From Candidatus Thiomargarita nelsonii (GTDB lineage: Bacteria; Pseudomonadota; Gammaproteobacteria; Beggiatoales; Beggiatoaceae), in the NCBI GenBank assembly GCA_000785145.2, contig JSZA02000007.1, forward strand, positions 1 to 64,000: DNA of 64,000 nucleotides, written 5' to 3'. Positions 63,600-64,000 of this stretch are shown in pieces. Numbering within the stretch: position 1 is the first letter of the stretch; every line of letters starts with the position of its first letter. The position numbers and the translations under genes were made by a program. A model generated the notes under the pieces. That model was not told the DNA's origin. It saw only the letters and a program-made list of their open reading frames with translations, and searched no databases.

Positions 63600-64000
63600 G
63601 TGCGACTCGTTTGGCCTAATTCCGTAAGGAAAACAAAGCCTTAATGTAAAATTTCTTATATGGTGTGAATGGATTCGCCTAGCTAGGCAGCGGCTAGAAA
63701 GTAATGACCGGTGGTATTGAAGTTTGATATTGCCAGTGCAAGGTCTTAAAGCCTCAAAAGGGCAAGCGTTATGGATACGGATATATCTTTAAGGTCGGTA
63801 AACAAAAAACCCCTCGGGGTTAAAAGGTTTTTAGGTGTTTAGGTCGGTAGTAGCCTAAATACGTTGTCCGATACACATCCGATTATTGAATATAACCCAA
63901 GTCCACAGGTAAACATATAAGAGAAACGAGTAAAAACGGTGTACATGTCACTTGCAGGAGTGCAAGAGGGGTACGCAAGTGCCTAGCGACAGCATCGGGT
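63600..64000 (+). mobile_element. Group II intron interrupting rplE, 5' part only
   Basis: It begins GTGCGACTCGTTTGGCCTAA, identical in its first 20 bases to the intron in the decarboxylase gene. It continues with clear similarity in blocks such as CTAGAAAG-AATGACCGGT, GTGCAAGGTC, AAAAGGGCAAGCGT, TTTAAGGTCGGTAA and ACGAGTAAAAAC. The window ends before any ORF or 3' end. Confidence 0.92.

Noticed and set aside
1..64000. CRISPR array, rRNA or tRNA genes
   Set aside because: No regularly spaced direct repeats with unique spacers, no rRNA segments and no convincing tRNA cloverleaf were seen on reading; a covariance scan would be needed to exclude a tRNA fully.

Overview
The window looks like chromosome of a low-GC gammaproteobacterium of the large sulfur-bacterium kind (Beggiatoa/Thioploca/Thiomargarita relatives). 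This is inferred from an AT-rich genome dense in short palindromic repeats, group II introns inside core genes, TnpB elements, WD40 proteins and toxin-antitoxin fragments. No rRNA, tRNA or CRISPR array was seen.

Most of the window is one large, rearranged exopolysaccharide locus of the Wzx/Wzy type, nearly all on the minus strand. From 1 to 13.9 kb it carries a sulfotransferase (cut by the window edge), an FkbM-like methyltransferase, a GT-D-like protein, an ABC exporter, two SDR epimerases separated by a HEPN/MNT pair, UDP-glucuronate decarboxylase split by a group II intron, and a Wzc-type tyrosine kinase. From 23 to 33 kb there are two tandem WcaJ-like initiating transferases, glycosyltransferases and a Wzy-like polymerase. 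From 35 to 58.7 kb there are a heparinase-like protein, a glycosyltransferase, a large secreted repeat protein, methyltransferases, a Wzx flippase, an AsnB-like amidotransferase, a two-domain oxidoreductase, an MBOAT/SGNH acyl-transfer pair, and WecB/WecC (UDP-ManNAcA synthesis). Together they could make, decorate (sulfate, methyl, amide, acyl), flip, polymerise and length-control a surface polysaccharide.

A plus-strand block at 14-23 kb holds RluD, a YfiH-family protein, a WD40 protein, a coiled-coil membrane protein and a DNA phosphorothioation set. The set is dndC, dndD and dndE, with the cysteine desulfurase dndA divergent. dndB and the restriction genes dndFGH are not in the window.

At 58.8-62 kb there are an AlbA_2/Schlafen-type protein and a plasmid-style ParM partition pair with two candidate centromere repeats. 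The last 1.8 kb carries rplE (ribosomal protein L5), interrupted near its 3' end by a group II intron and preceded by another intron ending 8 nt before its start codon.

Mobile and decayed DNA is everywhere: three group II introns, an IS607 element, a TnpB element and its non-autonomous derivative (both flanked by related inverted repeats), a tandem duplication around a VapBC-like pair whose toxin has an in-frame stop, two other pseudogenes, and at least five families of dispersed palindromes. One further palindrome lies in frame inside wecB. All calls come from reading the sequence; no database search or computation was run.
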